Source: JAVDCA01 sp963819385
GTDB taxonomy: Bacteria > Pseudomonadota > Alphaproteobacteria > Rhizobiales > Xanthobacteraceae
Reading direction: 5' to 3'
Length of the DNA: 64,000 nt
Assembly (NCBI GenBank): GCA_963819385.1
Contig: CAWFVV010000006.1
Location: 1,674,001-1,738,000 of the forward strand
Shown: positions 42,846 to 51,714 of the stretch, piece by piece
Position numbering within the stretch: the stretch's first letter is position 1
Layout of the letters: each line of letters begins with the position of its first letter
The notes under the pieces: model-generated
Database searches by the model: none
Seen by the model: the letters and a program-made list of their open reading frames with translations, nothing else
Told to the model about the DNA's origin: nothing
Translations under genes and position numbers: made by a program

Positions 42846-42851
42846 TCGCCC

Positions 42852-43166
42852 GTGAATCAATTCGACATCGTCGACAACCCGTTTCCGCGCAGCCGCGAGC
42901 GGCAGCCTTTTCTCGTGGCTCTGCAAAGCGACCTGCTGACACGCAACCTGGATACGCTCGTCGTGGCGCCGCTCGAACCGGCCGCCTCCGGCACCTTCGC
43001 GGACCGTCTCAATCCGCAGGTCGAGATCGAGGGCAGCGCGTTCGTGGTGATCACCCAGGAAATCGTGACTGTGCGCAAAAGCGTGCTCGGAAGAGCGCGT
43101 GCCTCGATCGCGAGCGATCGCGACAAGATCATTGCCGCGCTCGATATGCTGTTCACCGGATTCTGA
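42852..43166 (+). CDS. ccdB: CcdB-type gyrase-poisoning toxin
   Basis: A 104-residue toxin starting at GTG. CcdB poisons DNA gyrase when not bound by CcdA. The family pattern is present: QFDIVDNPFPRSRERQPFLV at the start, LVVAPLEPAA, and the C-terminal DRDKIIAALDMLFTGF, with Trp99-Gly-Ile of the plasmid F toxin replaced by LFTGF. Chromosomal CcdB proteins often differ at these gyrase-contact positions, so toxicity is likely but not certain. The pair may stabilise this region or be a relic of a plasmid or island. Confidence 0.92.
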   Translation: MNQFDIVDNPFPRSRERQPFLVALQSDLLTRNLDTLVVAPLEPAASGTFADRLNPQVEIEGSAFVVITQEIVTVRKSVLGRARASIASDRDKIIAALDMLFTGF

Positions 43167-43172
43167 GCTGTC

Positions 43173-43706
43173 CTACCGCACCACGCCCGAGATGCAGCAC
43201 GGCTTGTGACGCGGCGGCTTCACCTTGTCCTTGAGGTAGCAGCGCGCGGCCGGCCCCGCATACCCGGGGCGCAGATAGGTCCAGGCGCGACAGTGGTTGT
43301 CGCCCTCGCACTCGGCTTTGCAGGAAAGACCGCTGGGGTCGGGCGTTATGTCGACGCTCTTGTAGTCGCCGCCGACACGATCGATGGCGAACTCGACCGG
43401 CCCACGCCGCGGGGCGACCACGCCTGCGCCGCGCACGCCGGACACGCTGCCGGCTTGCTCGACGCGCGCCGGCACCTGCGACTTGAGCCAGCACACCGCG
43501 GTGTTCTGGCCGGCCGGATAGCTGAAGCTCCACGCCCGGCAGCGCGCTTCGCGCTCGCAGCGCAGCGCACAGATCACCGGATCGCCGGTCCGCACCGGAA
43601 AGTTGGAATAGTCGCCGCCGGGCCGGTCGAAGCCGACTTGCGCCCAGGAGGCTGGGGCCGCGAAGATCAACGATAATGACGCCAGCACAATAAATCGAAA
43701 TCGCAT
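43173..43706 (-). CDS. exported protein with two PAN/Apple-like domains
   Basis: A 177-residue protein with a signal peptide (FIVLASLSLIFAAPASWAQ). Two repeated units follow, each beginning with a GGDY motif: DRPGGDYSNFPVRTGDPVIC, then ARCRAWSFSYP; and DRVGGDYKSVDITPDPSGLS, then NHCRAWTYLRP. The pattern C-x3-C-x6-C-R-A-W followed by a C-x-L-K turn is typical of PAN/Apple domains, which bind proteins or carbohydrates. The product ends in CCISGVVR. It converges on the ccdB gene. Its ligand is unknown; the family is common in rhizobia. Confidence 0.87.
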   Translation of the reverse strand: MRFRFIVLASLSLIFAAPASWAQVGFDRPGGDYSNFPVRTGDPVICALRCEREARCRAWSFSYPAGQNTAVCWLKSQVPARVEQAGSVSGVRGAGVVAPRRGPVEFAIDRVGGDYKSVDITPDPSGLSCKAECEGDNHCRAWTYLRPGYAGPAARCYLKDKVKPPRHKPCCISGVVR

Positions 43707-43925
43707 GGAAATTGCCCGCCGGTCGGCACTCTTGCGCGCGCCCCGCTACGCATGCGTAGCACATGTTAAAGATGCGCGCGCCCGGAAGCGAGGCTCGTCG
43801 TCGACCTGCCCCCAACAAAGGCGGGTCAATTGGCCTCACCGCCGACGGGCCTTCCCGCCATGACAACAGCACGCCGCCCGTTCAAGATCGCCGGCGTGAA
43901 CGTAAGCGTGCCGGGACAGGTGTGA

Positions 43926-45290
43926 ATGAAAACTGCCAATTGGGCCATCGCGGCGCTCGCCGCGATGGTTACGCTGCTTGCACCCGCGTTGTGGAACGGC
44001 TTCCCGCTGCTCGAATACGACACCGGCGGCTATCTCGCGCGCTGGTTCGAGGGCTATCTCGTGCCGAGCCGCTCGACCGTCTACGGGCTGTTCGTCGTGG
44101 CGGGCTGGCCGCTCGATTTCTGGCCGCAGGTCGTGCTGCAGGCGGCCGCCACCGTCTGGGTGCTCGCACTGGTGCTGCGCTCCTACGGCTTCGGCGGGCG
44201 TCCCTGGACGCTGCTCGCCGTGGTCATCGCGCTCTGCGCGACGACGACCTTGCCGTGGCTCGCCGGCATCCTGCTCACCGACATTTTCGCCGGGCTCGCG
44301 GTTCTTGCGCTGCATCTCGTCGTCATGCGCGCGGACACGTTGAGCCGCCGTGAGCGCCTCGCGCTGGTGCTCTTCGTTGCGTTCTGCGGCGCGACCCATA
44401 GCGCCACGTTCCTCGTCCTGCTCGGCCTTGCGGCCGCAGCCCTGCTGGTGGCGCTGATCGGTCGCCAAGTCGTCGCGCTCGCCGGCGCGCTGCGGGCCGC
44501 CGCGGCGGTAGCGCTCGCCGCCGTGATGCTGTTGTCGGCGAACTTCGCGCTCTCCGGCGAAGTCGCATGGACGCCGGGCGGCTATGGCATCGTGTTCGCG
44601 CGCATGATGCAGGACGGCATCGTGACGCGCTATCTCGATGCCCATTGTGCCGAGGAGAACTTCACGCTCTGCCCCTACCGGCATAGTTTCCCGCCCACCG
44701 CCGACGATTTCCTGTGGCAATACGGCAGCATCTTCGACAAGCTCGGCCGCTTCAAAGGCCTCGGCAACGAGATGCGCACCATCGTGCTCGGCAGCTTGGC
44801 CGAATATCCGGGCGAGCAACTCGAGGCCGCGCTCGCGGCCGCCGGCCGGCAGCTCATCAGCGTCGGCTCCGGCGAAGGCGTGCTGACGCCGCTCGCGCAC
44901 ACCTACGGCATCATCAAACGCTACATGCCGGCCGTCGTCCCGGCGATGGAGGCGGCACGCCAGCAGCACGACGAGCTGCGCTTCGCGGCGATCAATGCCG
45001 TGCACGTGCCGGTCGCGCTCGCCACCATGGCGCTGCTGCCGCTGCTGTTCGTCCTCGGACTACGCTCGCGCGACTATCGCGATGTCGGCCTCCTCGCCGC
45101 GACGGTGTCGCTCGCCATCCTCGGCAACGCGGTCGCGTGCGGGACGCTGTCGAACCCGCACGACCGCTACGGCGCGCGGCTCGCCTGGATCCCGCTCGTG
45201 GTGGCGGCGCTGGCGTTGCTGCGCCAGCAAGGCGCCGCGTCCAAGGCTCCGGAGGGGATCGGCGCGATCGCGTCGGGCGCACAGGTGTAG
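43926..45290 (+). CDS. polytopic membrane protein of unknown function
   Basis: A 454-residue protein with about ten hydrophobic helices. The short periplasmic start FPLLEYDTGGYLARWFEGYL and a loop with ADDFLWQYGSIFDKLGRFKG suggest a glycosyltransferase-C-like fold, in which an acidic pair in the first loop (here Glu and Asp) acts in catalysis, but no motif is decisive. A cysteine-containing loop (HCAEENFTLCPYRHSFPPTA) and a C-terminal NPHDRYGARLAWIP are visible. It is probably involved in envelope polymer or glycolipid synthesis; that is a guess. The gene stands alone, with the antiporter gene 116 bases on. Confidence 0.7.
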   Translation: MKTANWAIAALAAMVTLLAPALWNGFPLLEYDTGGYLARWFEGYLVPSRSTVYGLFVVAGWPLDFWPQVVLQAAATVWVLALVLRSYGFGGRPWTLLAVVIALCATTTLPWLAGILLTDIFAGLAVLALHLVVMRADTLSRRERLALVLFVAFCGATHSATFLVLLGLAAAALLVALIGRQVVALAGALRAAAAVALAAVMLLSANFALSGEVAWTPGGYGIVFARMMQDGIVTRYLDAHCAEENFTLCPYRHSFPPTADDFLWQYGSIFDKLGRFKGLGNEMRTIVLGSLAEYPGEQLEAALAAAGRQLISVGSGEGVLTPLAHTYGIIKRYMPAVVPAMEAARQQHDELRFAAINAVHVPVALATMALLPLLFVLGLRSRDYRDVGLLAATVSLAILGNAVACGTLSNPHDRYGARLAWIPLVVAALALLRQQGAASKAPEGIGAIASGAQV

Positions 45291-45406
45291 CGCGCCGTCC
45301 GCGGACCTCGTCCGTTTCGCGCCAGTGCGACATCCCATATGGTGACCACCATATCGTGATCACAGTGGCGCCGCGGCGATCCGCGCGCTTGTCCCCGGAT
45401 CGGCTC

Positions 45407-47236
45407 ATGACGCACGTCCCCGACGACCTCGGCCTCCTGCTGCTTCCGCTCGTGCTGCTCGCGGCCGCGGTGGTGAGCGTGCCGATCGCCCGCCTGCTGC
45501 GGCTCTCCCCGATCGTCGCGTATCTCGCGGCCGGCGTCGTCATCGGACCGTACGGGGTCGCGCTGTTCCGCGAGCCGCAGACGATCCTGACGGTCGCGCA
45601 ACTCGGTGTCGTCCTGCTGCTGTTCCTGATCGGGCTCGAGCTCGAGTTCAGCCGCCTGCTCGCGATGCGGCGGGCGATCTTCGGCCTCGGCGCCGCGCAG
45701 CTCGCGTTGACGGCGGCGGTGCTGGGCGGACTTGTGGTCGCCTCCGGCCTCGCGTCGTGGCGCGGCGGGACGATCGTCGGGCTCGCGCTCGCCATGTCGG
45801 CGACCGCGATCGCGCTGAAAGTCCTCGAGGATCGCGGCGATCTGCAACGCAGCTACGGCCAGCGCGCGTTCGCGATCCTGCTCTTCCAGGACATGTCGGT
45901 CGTCCCATTGCTCGCGCTCGTGCCGCTGCTCGCGCCCGAAAGCGACAGTCACGCGAGCTTCGCCGACGGGCTGTGGGCGGTCGGAAAGATCGCGGCCGCG
46001 ATCGCCCTCGTGGTGGCGGCCGGCCGCTACCTGCTCAACCCCTTCCTCAAGCTGCTCGCCGGCACCGGGGCGCGCGAGGTGATGACCGCGGCCGCGCTGC
46101 TGGTCGTGCTCGGCGCGGCGGCGCTCATGCAGGCTGCCGGCATGTCAATGGCGCTCGGCGCGTTCCTCGCCGGCATGATGCTCGCGGAATCCAATTATCG
46201 CCACGAGCTCGAGGCCGATATCGAGCCCTTCCGCGGCCTGCTGCTCGCGCTGTTCTTCATGGGCGTCGGCATGTCGATCGACGTCACGGTCGTGCGCGCC
46301 AATCTCGCGCTGATCATCGGCGCGGCGATCGCGATCACGCTGCTCAAGATGCTGGTGGTCTGGCTCCTCTTCCTGCCGATCTGCGCCACCCAGCGCGACG
46401 CGCTGCGCGCCGGCGCGGTGCTCACCGCGGCGGGCGAGTTTTCCTTCGTCCTCATCCCGCTCGGCGTCGCGCTCGGCGCGCTCAGTCCGGCGCAGGGCAG
46501 CCTGTTCGCCGCGATCGCGGCCGTCACCATGCTGATCGCGACGCCGACGGCGGCGCTGGTCGATTGGCTGATCGCGCGGTTCGACCGCGGCGCCGAGCGC
46601 GCGCCGGACGATTTCGACGGCGCGCACGGCTCGATCCTGCTCATCGGCTTCGGCCGCTTCGGCCAGATCGTCGCGCAATGCCTAGTCGCCGAAGGCGTCG
46701 ACGTGACGACCATCGACAGCGACCCGGAGATGATCGAAGCCGCGACCCGGTTCGGCTTCAAGGTCTACTACGGCGATGGCGGGCGCCTCGACGTGCTGCG
46801 TGCCGCCGGCGCCGAGGCGGCGCGCGTGATTGCGGTCTGCGTCGACGACCCCGAGATGGCGTTGCGCATCGTCGATCTGGTGCGCGCGGAGTTTCCCGGC
46901 ACGGCCCTGTTCGTGCGCTCCTACGATCGCCGCCATTCGCTGCGGCTGATCGCCAAGGGCGTCGACTTCGAGCTGCGCGACACTTTCGAATCGGCGCTGG
47001 CCTTCGGCCGCCGCGCGCTCGAGGGCCTCGGCCTCGATCCCGAACGGGCGCAAGCGGTCCAGGACTTCGTGCGCGCGCGCGATCTCGATCGCCTGGCGAT
47101 CCAGCAGGCGCAAGGCGTATCGGCCGGGCTGGAGTTGTTCGGCGCGCGCTTCGTGCAGCCGGAGCCGCTGTCGCAGCCGCGGCGCGAGAGCCTGGCGCTC
47201 AATCCGGAGGCAAGCGACGTCGCCGATCCCGAATAG
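45407..47236 (+). CDS. Kef-type potassium/proton antiporter (CPA2) with RCK domain
   Basis: A 609-residue transporter. The first 385 residues form the CPA2 antiporter with about 12 helices and motifs LSPIVAYLAAGVVIGPYGVA, LIGLELEFSRLLAMRRAIFG, LLFQDMSVVPLLALVPLL and ALFFMGVGMSIDVTV. A cytoplasmic RCK/TrkA-N domain follows: a Rossmann motif GFGRFGQIVAQCLVAEGVDV and DSDPEMIEAATRFGFKVYYG. This resembles KefB/KefC, which are gated by glutathione adducts. The Rossmann fold is intact, but the conserved Lys and regulatory loops cannot be verified. The start at 45407 gives the normal N-terminus. GshA, which begins the glutathione pathway, is encoded about 2 kb downstream. Confidence 0.92.
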   Translation: MTHVPDDLGLLLLPLVLLAAAVVSVPIARLLRLSPIVAYLAAGVVIGPYGVALFREPQTILTVAQLGVVLLLFLIGLELEFSRLLAMRRAIFGLGAAQLALTAAVLGGLVVASGLASWRGGTIVGLALAMSATAIALKVLEDRGDLQRSYGQRAFAILLFQDMSVVPLLALVPLLAPESDSHASFADGLWAVGKIAAAIALVVAAGRYLLNPFLKLLAGTGAREVMTAAALLVVLGAAALMQAAGMSMALGAFLAGMMLAESNYRHELEADIEPFRGLLLALFFMGVGMSIDVTVVRANLALIIGAAIAITLLKMLVVWLLFLPICATQRDALRAGAVLTAAGEFSFVLIPLGVALGALSPAQGSLFAAIAAVTMLIATPTAALVDWLIARFDRGAERAPDDFDGAHGSILLIGFGRFGQIVAQCLVAEGVDVTTIDSDPEMIEAATRFGFKVYYGDGGRLDVLRAAGAEAARVIAVCVDDPEMALRIVDLVRAEFPGTALFVRSYDRRHSLRLIAKGVDFELRDTFESALAFGRRALEGLGLDPERAQAVQDFVRARDLDRLAIQQAQGVSAGLELFGARFVQPEPLSQPRRESLALNPEASDVADPE

Positions 47237-47260
47237 CTCTGTTGTTTGAGCATGATCATG

Positions 47261-47291
47261 AAAAGCGCCCGCCGGAGGGGCCGGCGGGCGC
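47261..47291 (-). terminator. intrinsic terminator of the DUF1127 gene
   Basis: A perfect 11-bp stem (gcgcccgccgg and its complement) with a 5-base loop. On the minus strand it is followed by TTTTC, so it should terminate the DUF1127 transcript; on the plus strand it lies after the antiporter stop without a T-tract. Confidence 0.7.
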
Positions 47292-47363
47292 GGGACTCGA
47301 CCGCGAGAGGGGTGCCGCGATCGAGCCGAAGGCCGATGGGGAGGGGATCGGCCGGGGACGGAT

Positions 47364-47741
47364 TCACATGGCGAGCCGGCGGGGATCCTGGCGCGCGATG
47401 GCACGTGCATCCGCGAGCGGGACGATCGAGGGCCCGGCGCAACCAGGCAAGAGATCGATCACCGCGCTGGTCACGCGCACGGACCGACGCTCGCGCTGCC
47501 GGCGAACCAACACCGCGGTTGGATCGCGCCACAGCGGCTCGGACAGCGCATCATTGAGATCGCTGCGGGTGAGGCCGATGTCTCGGAGCATGCGCTCGTC
47601 CAACGAGGCCAGCATCGTGACGTCCCCGCGATGGCTCCATGCCGCTACGACGCGATGGCCGAGACGCGCGGCGGCCGAGACAAAACCGGCGAAAGCCCGT
47701 GCGAATGGAACCGGAAGGGCGGATGTCGTGAGCGTGGTCAT
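47364..47741 (-). CDS. DUF1127-containing regulator-like small protein
   Basis: A 125-residue protein. The DUF1127 core is MLASLDERMLRDIGLTRSDL, preceded by VAAWSHRGDV, and the C-terminal part carries a longer extension (VRVTSAVIDLLPGCAGPSIV) not seen in the 47-residue forms. DUF1127 proteins in rhizobia can bind RNA and affect phosphate or carbon metabolism, but no role can be assigned here. AAGGAACAGCGCC precedes the ATG at 47741. It is divergent from the LysR-type gene, which may control it. Confidence 0.8.
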   Translation of the reverse strand: MTTLTTSALPVPFARAFAGFVSAAARLGHRVVAAWSHRGDVTMLASLDERMLRDIGLTRSDLNDALSEPLWRDPTAVLVRRQRERRSVRVTSAVIDLLPGCAGPSIVPLADARAIARQDPRRLAM

Positions 47742-47944
47742 GGCGCTGTTCCTTCGTCCGCCGACCCCGGAGAGGCGACAAATCGCGACCGCCGGCGAGG
47801 CCAGCGGCCCGACCACCCCACCAATTGGATCGGACTGCCTGTTTGTCGCAGAAATCGATTGATAAATAAAACGAATGTTTTTAATCTGACCAATCAGAAC
47901 ATGTGATATATAGCTCCTTCCGCCTCCACGCCCGGGAGCCACCC
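47742..47944. promoter_or_regulatory. divergent promoter region between DUF1127 and LysR-type genes
   Basis: This gap of about 200 bases is AT-rich for the genome in its right half (aaatcgattgataaataaaa and tttttaatctgaccaatcag). The arms tgatt and aatca recur, so a LysR-type T-N11-A site is plausible. No single -35/-10 pair stands out. Confidence 0.4.
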
Positions 47945-48826
47945 ATGACGGCGCTCATCGACATCGACCAGTTGCGCACATTCATCGCCATCGCCGAGAC
48001 CGGCAGCTTCACCAGGGCGGCCGAGTTCGTGCACAAGACCCAGTCGGCGGTCTCGATGCAGATGAAGCGCCTGGAGGAACGGCTCGACCGCCCGGTCTTC
48101 GCGCGCGACGGGCGCGCCTCGAAGCTCACCGAGGACGGCGAGCGGCTGCTCGACTACGCGCGCCGCATCGTCAAGCTCAACGTCGAGGCGCTCGCCGCGT
48201 TCTCCAAGACCGAGCTCAGCGGCCGCGTCCGGCTCGGCGTGCCGGACGACTATGCGGACCGCTATCTGCCCGAGATCATGGCGCGCTTCTCGCGCGCCTA
48301 TCCGGGGGTCGAGCTGACCGTCACGTGCCAGCCGTCGAGCGAGCTGATGACGCTGATCGACGACAACGAGCTCGACCTCGCGATCGTCACCAATTTCGAC
48401 CGCAAGCGGCCGGTCGAGGTCTTTCGCCGCGAGCGGCTGCTCTGGGTATCGTCGAACCGCCATTCGCCGCACAGCGAGGAACGCGTGCCGCTCGCGCTCG
48501 GCCGGCCGATCTGCATCTGGCGGCGCGCCGCGCTCGAAAGCCTGGAGGCGACCGGCCGGCCCTATCGCATCCTGTTCACGAGCGCGAATGCCGGCGCCGT
48601 CGGCGCGGCGGTGCTTGCCGGGCTCGCGGTCTCGGTCTTTCCCGAGTCGGCGCTGCGGCCCGGCATGCGCGTGCTCACGCCGGCCGAAGGATTCAGCGAG
48701 CTGCCGCCCTGCGAGGTCGGGCTGATCCGCAATCCGCATGAGCGGCCGAAGCTTGCCGACGCGCTCGCGGGCCATATCATCTCGTCGCTCGACAATCTCT
48801 CGGAAGCGCGCGAGGCCGCGGAGTAA
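47945..48826 (+). CDS. LysR-type transcriptional regulator, LrhA-like
   Basis: A 293-residue regulator. The winged helix-turn-helix (LRTFIAIAETGSFTRAAEFV, then HKTQSAVSMQMKRLEERLDR) is followed by the periplasmic-binding-protein-like effector domain (SGRVRLGVPDDYADRYLPEI). This type, with VHKTQSAVSMQMKRLEE, resembles LrhA-like regulators. I chose the ATG at 47945, which follows a GGGAGCC site, over one 14 codons upstream. It is divergent from the DUF1127 gene; autoregulation and control of that neighbour are usual for the family. The effector is unknown. Confidence 0.9.
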   Translation: MTALIDIDQLRTFIAIAETGSFTRAAEFVHKTQSAVSMQMKRLEERLDRPVFARDGRASKLTEDGERLLDYARRIVKLNVEALAAFSKTELSGRVRLGVPDDYADRYLPEIMARFSRAYPGVELTVTCQPSSELMTLIDDNELDLAIVTNFDRKRPVEVFRRERLLWVSSNRHSPHSEERVPLALGRPICIWRRAALESLEATGRPYRILFTSANAGAVGAAVLAGLAVSVFPESALRPGMRVLTPAEGFSELPPCEVGLIRNPHERPKLADALAGHIISSLDNLSEAREAAE

Positions 48827-48828
48827 CT

Positions 48829-48930
48829 GTCATTGCGAGGGTCGCAAAGCGACCCGAAGCAATCTCGATCCGCAGGCGCATGACCTCGGGGCGAGATTGC
48901 TTCGTCGCCCTGCGGGCTCCTCGCAATGAC
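48829..48930. repeat. REP-like inverted repeat (gtcattgcgagg family)
   Basis: The arms gtcattgcgagggtcgcaaa and the reverse at tcgcaatgac are complementary, with gaagcaatctcg and cgagattgcttc forming the inner pair. It is a widespread type of rhizobial repeat and lies between the convergent LysR-type and gshA genes. Confidence 0.85.
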
Positions 48931-48935
48931 GGAAA

Positions 48936-50306
48936 TCAGTAGGCGTATTCCGTATAGACTGGCGCGACCGAGCCGCCCCACGCGCCGTGATACTTCTCCA
49001 GCAAATCCTCGGCCGGCGTGCGGCCGCGCGCCACGATTTCGTCGAGCGGTTCGAGATAGCGCGTCTCGTCGCGCCCGCTCGCGTCGAGATGCTTGCGGCG
49101 CTTCAATCCTTCGTGCGCGATGGCGAGGCATTGCTTGGCGAGATCGAGAAGCGAGCGCCCACGCATGCTCGCCCGAAAACCCAGCCTCGGCACATCGTCG
49201 CGCAACTGCTGGCGCTCCTCGGCGGTCCAATCCTTGACGACGTCCCAGGCGGCATCGAGGCAGGCGTCGTCGTAGAGAATGCCGACCCAGAATGCCGGCA
49301 GCGCCGGCAGGCGCCGCCACGGTCCGCCGTCGGAGCCGCGCATCTCGAGGTAACGCTTGAGGCGCACCTCGGGAAAGATGGTCGAGACGTGGTTCGCCCA
49401 ATCCGACACGCTCGGACGCTCGCCCGGCAGCGCCGCGAGCCGGCCGGCCATGAGGTCGCGGAACGACTGGCCGGCGACGTCGATGTACTCGTCGCCGCGC
49501 TTGACGAAATACATCGGCACGTCGAGCGCGTAATCGACATAGCGCTCGAAGCCCATGCCGGGCTCGAACGCCCACGGCAGCATGCCGGCGCGCTGGTTGT
49601 CGGTGTCGCGCCAGATCTCGGAGCGGAACGAGAGAAAGCCGTTCGGCTTGCCTTCAGTGAACGGCGAATTGGCGAACAGCGCGGTGCCGACCGGCTGCAG
49701 CGCGAGCGAGACGCGCAGCTTCTTGACCATGTCGGCCTCGGACGAGAAGTCGAGATTGGTCTGCACCGTGCAGGTGCGATACATCATGTCGAGGCCGTAT
49801 TGTCCGACCTTCGGCATGTAGGCGGTCATGATGCGGTAGCGGCCCTTCGGCATCATCGGCATGTCGGCGCGCGTCCAGTCGGGCGTCATGCCGAGGCCGA
49901 GGAAGCCGATGCCGAGCGGACGCGCGACCTCGCGCAACTGGGCGAGATGCGCCATCAGCTCCGCGTTGGTCTGATGCACGGTCTCGAGCGGCGCGCCGGA
50001 CAGTTCGAACTGCCCGCCTGGCTCGAGCGAGATCGCGCCACCGCCGGTCACGTCGGCGAGCCCGATGATGTTCGGCCCCTCCATGATCGGCTCCCAGCCG
50101 AGCAGATGCTGCATGCCTTCGAGCAGCGCACGGATGCCGCGCGATCCCGCGTAGGGAAGCGGGCGGCGCCCGTCGACCGTGAAGGCAAACTTCTCGTGCT
50201 CGGTGCCGATGCGGAACTGCGACTTCGGCTTGCTGCCCAGCTCGAACCACGCGACAAGCTCGTCGCGCGTGCCGAGGGGCGTCATGTCGATCTGATCGCG
50301 AGCCAT
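48936..50306 (-). CDS. gshA: glutamate-cysteine ligase (plant/alphaproteobacterial type)
   Basis: A 456-residue enzyme that joins glutamate and cysteine, the first step of glutathione synthesis. It is of the alphaproteobacterial-plant type: FRIGTEHEKFAFTVDGRRPL at the start, IMEGPNIIGLADVTGGGAIS, SLEPGGQFELSGAPLETVHQ and TADM-like metal-binding region QTNLDFSSEADMVKKLRVSL. Cysteines typical of redox-regulated plant enzymes (CTVQTN and CLDAAW) are visible. The gene stands alone. Glutathione would support the Kef-type antiporter encoded upstream, a link based on family knowledge only. Confidence 0.96.
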   Translation of the reverse strand: MARDQIDMTPLGTRDELVAWFELGSKPKSQFRIGTEHEKFAFTVDGRRPLPYAGSRGIRALLEGMQHLLGWEPIMEGPNIIGLADVTGGGAISLEPGGQFELSGAPLETVHQTNAELMAHLAQLREVARPLGIGFLGLGMTPDWTRADMPMMPKGRYRIMTAYMPKVGQYGLDMMYRTCTVQTNLDFSSEADMVKKLRVSLALQPVGTALFANSPFTEGKPNGFLSFRSEIWRDTDNQRAGMLPWAFEPGMGFERYVDYALDVPMYFVKRGDEYIDVAGQSFRDLMAGRLAALPGERPSVSDWANHVSTIFPEVRLKRYLEMRGSDGGPWRRLPALPAFWVGILYDDACLDAAWDVVKDWTAEERQQLRDDVPRLGFRASMRGRSLLDLAKQCLAIAHEGLKRRKHLDASGRDETRYLEPLDEIVARGRTPAEDLLEKYHGAWGGSVAPVYTEYAY

Positions 50307-50425
50307 GGGGGGTCCGTCGCCGAAAGGGCGGCGACCTTACACACGGCGGCCAACAAAGGGCAATGACGGTTTGCGGCAGCCCCGCCAGCGAATTTGCAGC
50401 GCGCCGGACACAAATTTGTGAGCCG

Positions 50426-50452
50426 GGCGGCCGGTATTCCGGCCGCCTTTTT
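50426..50452 (+). terminator. strong intrinsic terminator with no upstream gene on its strand
   Basis: A perfect 9-bp stem, ggcggccgg and its complement, with a 4-base loop is followed directly by five T. Upstream on the plus strand the nearest genes point the other way (gshA is on the minus strand). The terminator could therefore end an unannotated small RNA made from about 50307-50425 or act as an attenuator for the lipoprotein gene at 50639. Confidence 0.75.
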
Positions 50453-50638
50453 AAGAATAAAATCCCAACATCGGCGCCCCCGGAAGGGCGCAATTTCGCA
50501 AGGATTGCCGGCTATGGTCAGATCTCCAGGATGGTCAGGGGCCTCTCGCACTTGTCGAACATCTGCAACCCGCACCGGTGGCCGCGGCCCCGCTCGGGCG
50601 CATCCGCGCGGGCTACGCCGCGCCGGCGAGCGCGCGTG

Positions 50639-51037
50639 ATGCACGGCGCGCTCACGGCCGCGATCCTCTGCGCGACGCTCGGCGGCTGTGCGGGCGGAAT
50701 CCAGAGCGTCTACACGGGTAACTTCTGGGTGCAGCCCGGCAAATACGATTTCATCAAATGTCCCGACATCGCCCAGCGCTCGGTCGCCCTCTCGGTGCAG
50801 GAGAAGACGCTGATGAGCGAGATGGAGCGCGCGAACCAGGAAGCGGCAGGCCCGTTCGTCAACCTCATGGTCTATCAGGCACAGCTGGACCAGACGCGCG
50901 CAGACATCGAGCTGCTGCAGCAGACCTCCCACGAAAAGGGCTGCAAGAGCACCGTGCCCACGACGAACAATGGTCATGCCGATTCCAGCGTGGCCGCTCC
51001 GGCTTCCAGCCCGATTACGCCCGGCCGTCGTCGCTGA
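50639..51037 (+). CDS. small lipoprotein
   Basis: A 132-residue lipoprotein. The signal peptide ends in the lipobox LGGC (AAILCATLGGCAGG). The mature part has YTGNFWVQPGKYDFIKCPDI, a helical stretch (SVQEKTLMSEMERANQEAAG) and a disordered Ser/Pro/Arg tail. It resembles small outer-membrane-bound lipoproteins of rhizobia with a coiled-coil helix, function unknown. A GTG one codon earlier could also start it. It converges with metW, six bases from its end. No partner genes are seen. Confidence 0.75.
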   Translation: MHGALTAAILCATLGGCAGGIQSVYTGNFWVQPGKYDFIKCPDIAQRSVALSVQEKTLMSEMERANQEAAGPFVNLMVYQAQLDQTRADIELLQQTSHEKGCKSTVPTTNNGHADSSVAAPASSPITPGRRR

Positions 51038-51043
51038 GCAACG

Positions 51044-51703
51044 CTAACCGCCCGGCCGACGGCTGAGCAGGAACACCGCCTGCTCGCCGAGCAGATTCCA
51101 GAACCACCACGGCGCATTGAGGCGCAGCGGCCGGCCCCAGGCATTGAGCGCCACCGCCTTCTCCATCTTGGCGCCCGCCACGTCGCACAACCCGCGGAAG
51201 TCCTTGATGGTGCAGAAGTGGATGTTCGGCGTGTCGTACCAGGTCTCGGGCAGGTTGGCGGTCGCGGGCATCTGCCCGCCGAACATGATCTGCAAGCGGA
51301 TGCGCCAGTGCCCGAAATTCGGGAACGACACCACGGCGTGGCGGGCGATGCGCAGAAGATGCTCCAGCACGATGCGCGGATGCTGGGTCGCCTGCAGGGT
51401 CTGCGACAGGATCACGTAGTCGAAGGCATCGTCCGGATAATCGGCGAGATCGGTGTCGGCGTTGCCCTGGATCACGGCGAGGCCCTTGGCGACGCATTCG
51501 TTGACGCCCTCGCGCGAGAGCTCGATGCCGCGCCCGTCGACGCCGCGCGCCTCCAGCAGCTTCAAAAGCTCGCCGTCGCCGCAGCCCACGTCGAGCACGC
51601 GCGAGTTGGGCTCGACCATGTCGGCGACCAGCAGATGGTCGAGCCGCGCGCCGGTGGGCGCGCGTACCGACTCCGCCATGGTGCGATCGCGTCGCTGCCG
51701 CAT
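51044..51703 (-). CDS. metW: methionine biosynthesis protein MetW
   Basis: A 219-residue SAM-dependent methyltransferase-fold protein that acts with MetX in methionine synthesis. Motifs are RLDHLLVADMVEPNSRVLDV, GCGDGELLKLLEARGVDGRG, and the MetW-typical ending AKMEKAVALNAWGRPLRLNA. The start at 51703 lies 12 bases after the metX stop, and an ATG at 51679 is an alternative. metX and metW form the usual operon. MetW is thought to stimulate or redirect homoserine acylation; this comes from family knowledge. Confidence 0.95.
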   Translation of the reverse strand: MRQRRDRTMAESVRAPTGARLDHLLVADMVEPNSRVLDVGCGDGELLKLLEARGVDGRGIELSREGVNECVAKGLAVIQGNADTDLADYPDDAFDYVILSQTLQATQHPRIVLEHLLRIARHAVVSFPNFGHWRIRLQIMFGGQMPATANLPETWYDTPNIHFCTIKDFRGLCDVAGAKMEKAVALNAWGRPLRLNAPWWFWNLLGEQAVFLLSRRPGG

Positions 51704-51714
51704 CAGCACGGGCG

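Noticed and set aside
45757..47862. Second long plus-strand frame across the Kef-type gene
   Set aside because: It is out of frame with clear transporter motifs and is dominated by Arg and Ala; it is a codon-bias artefact.
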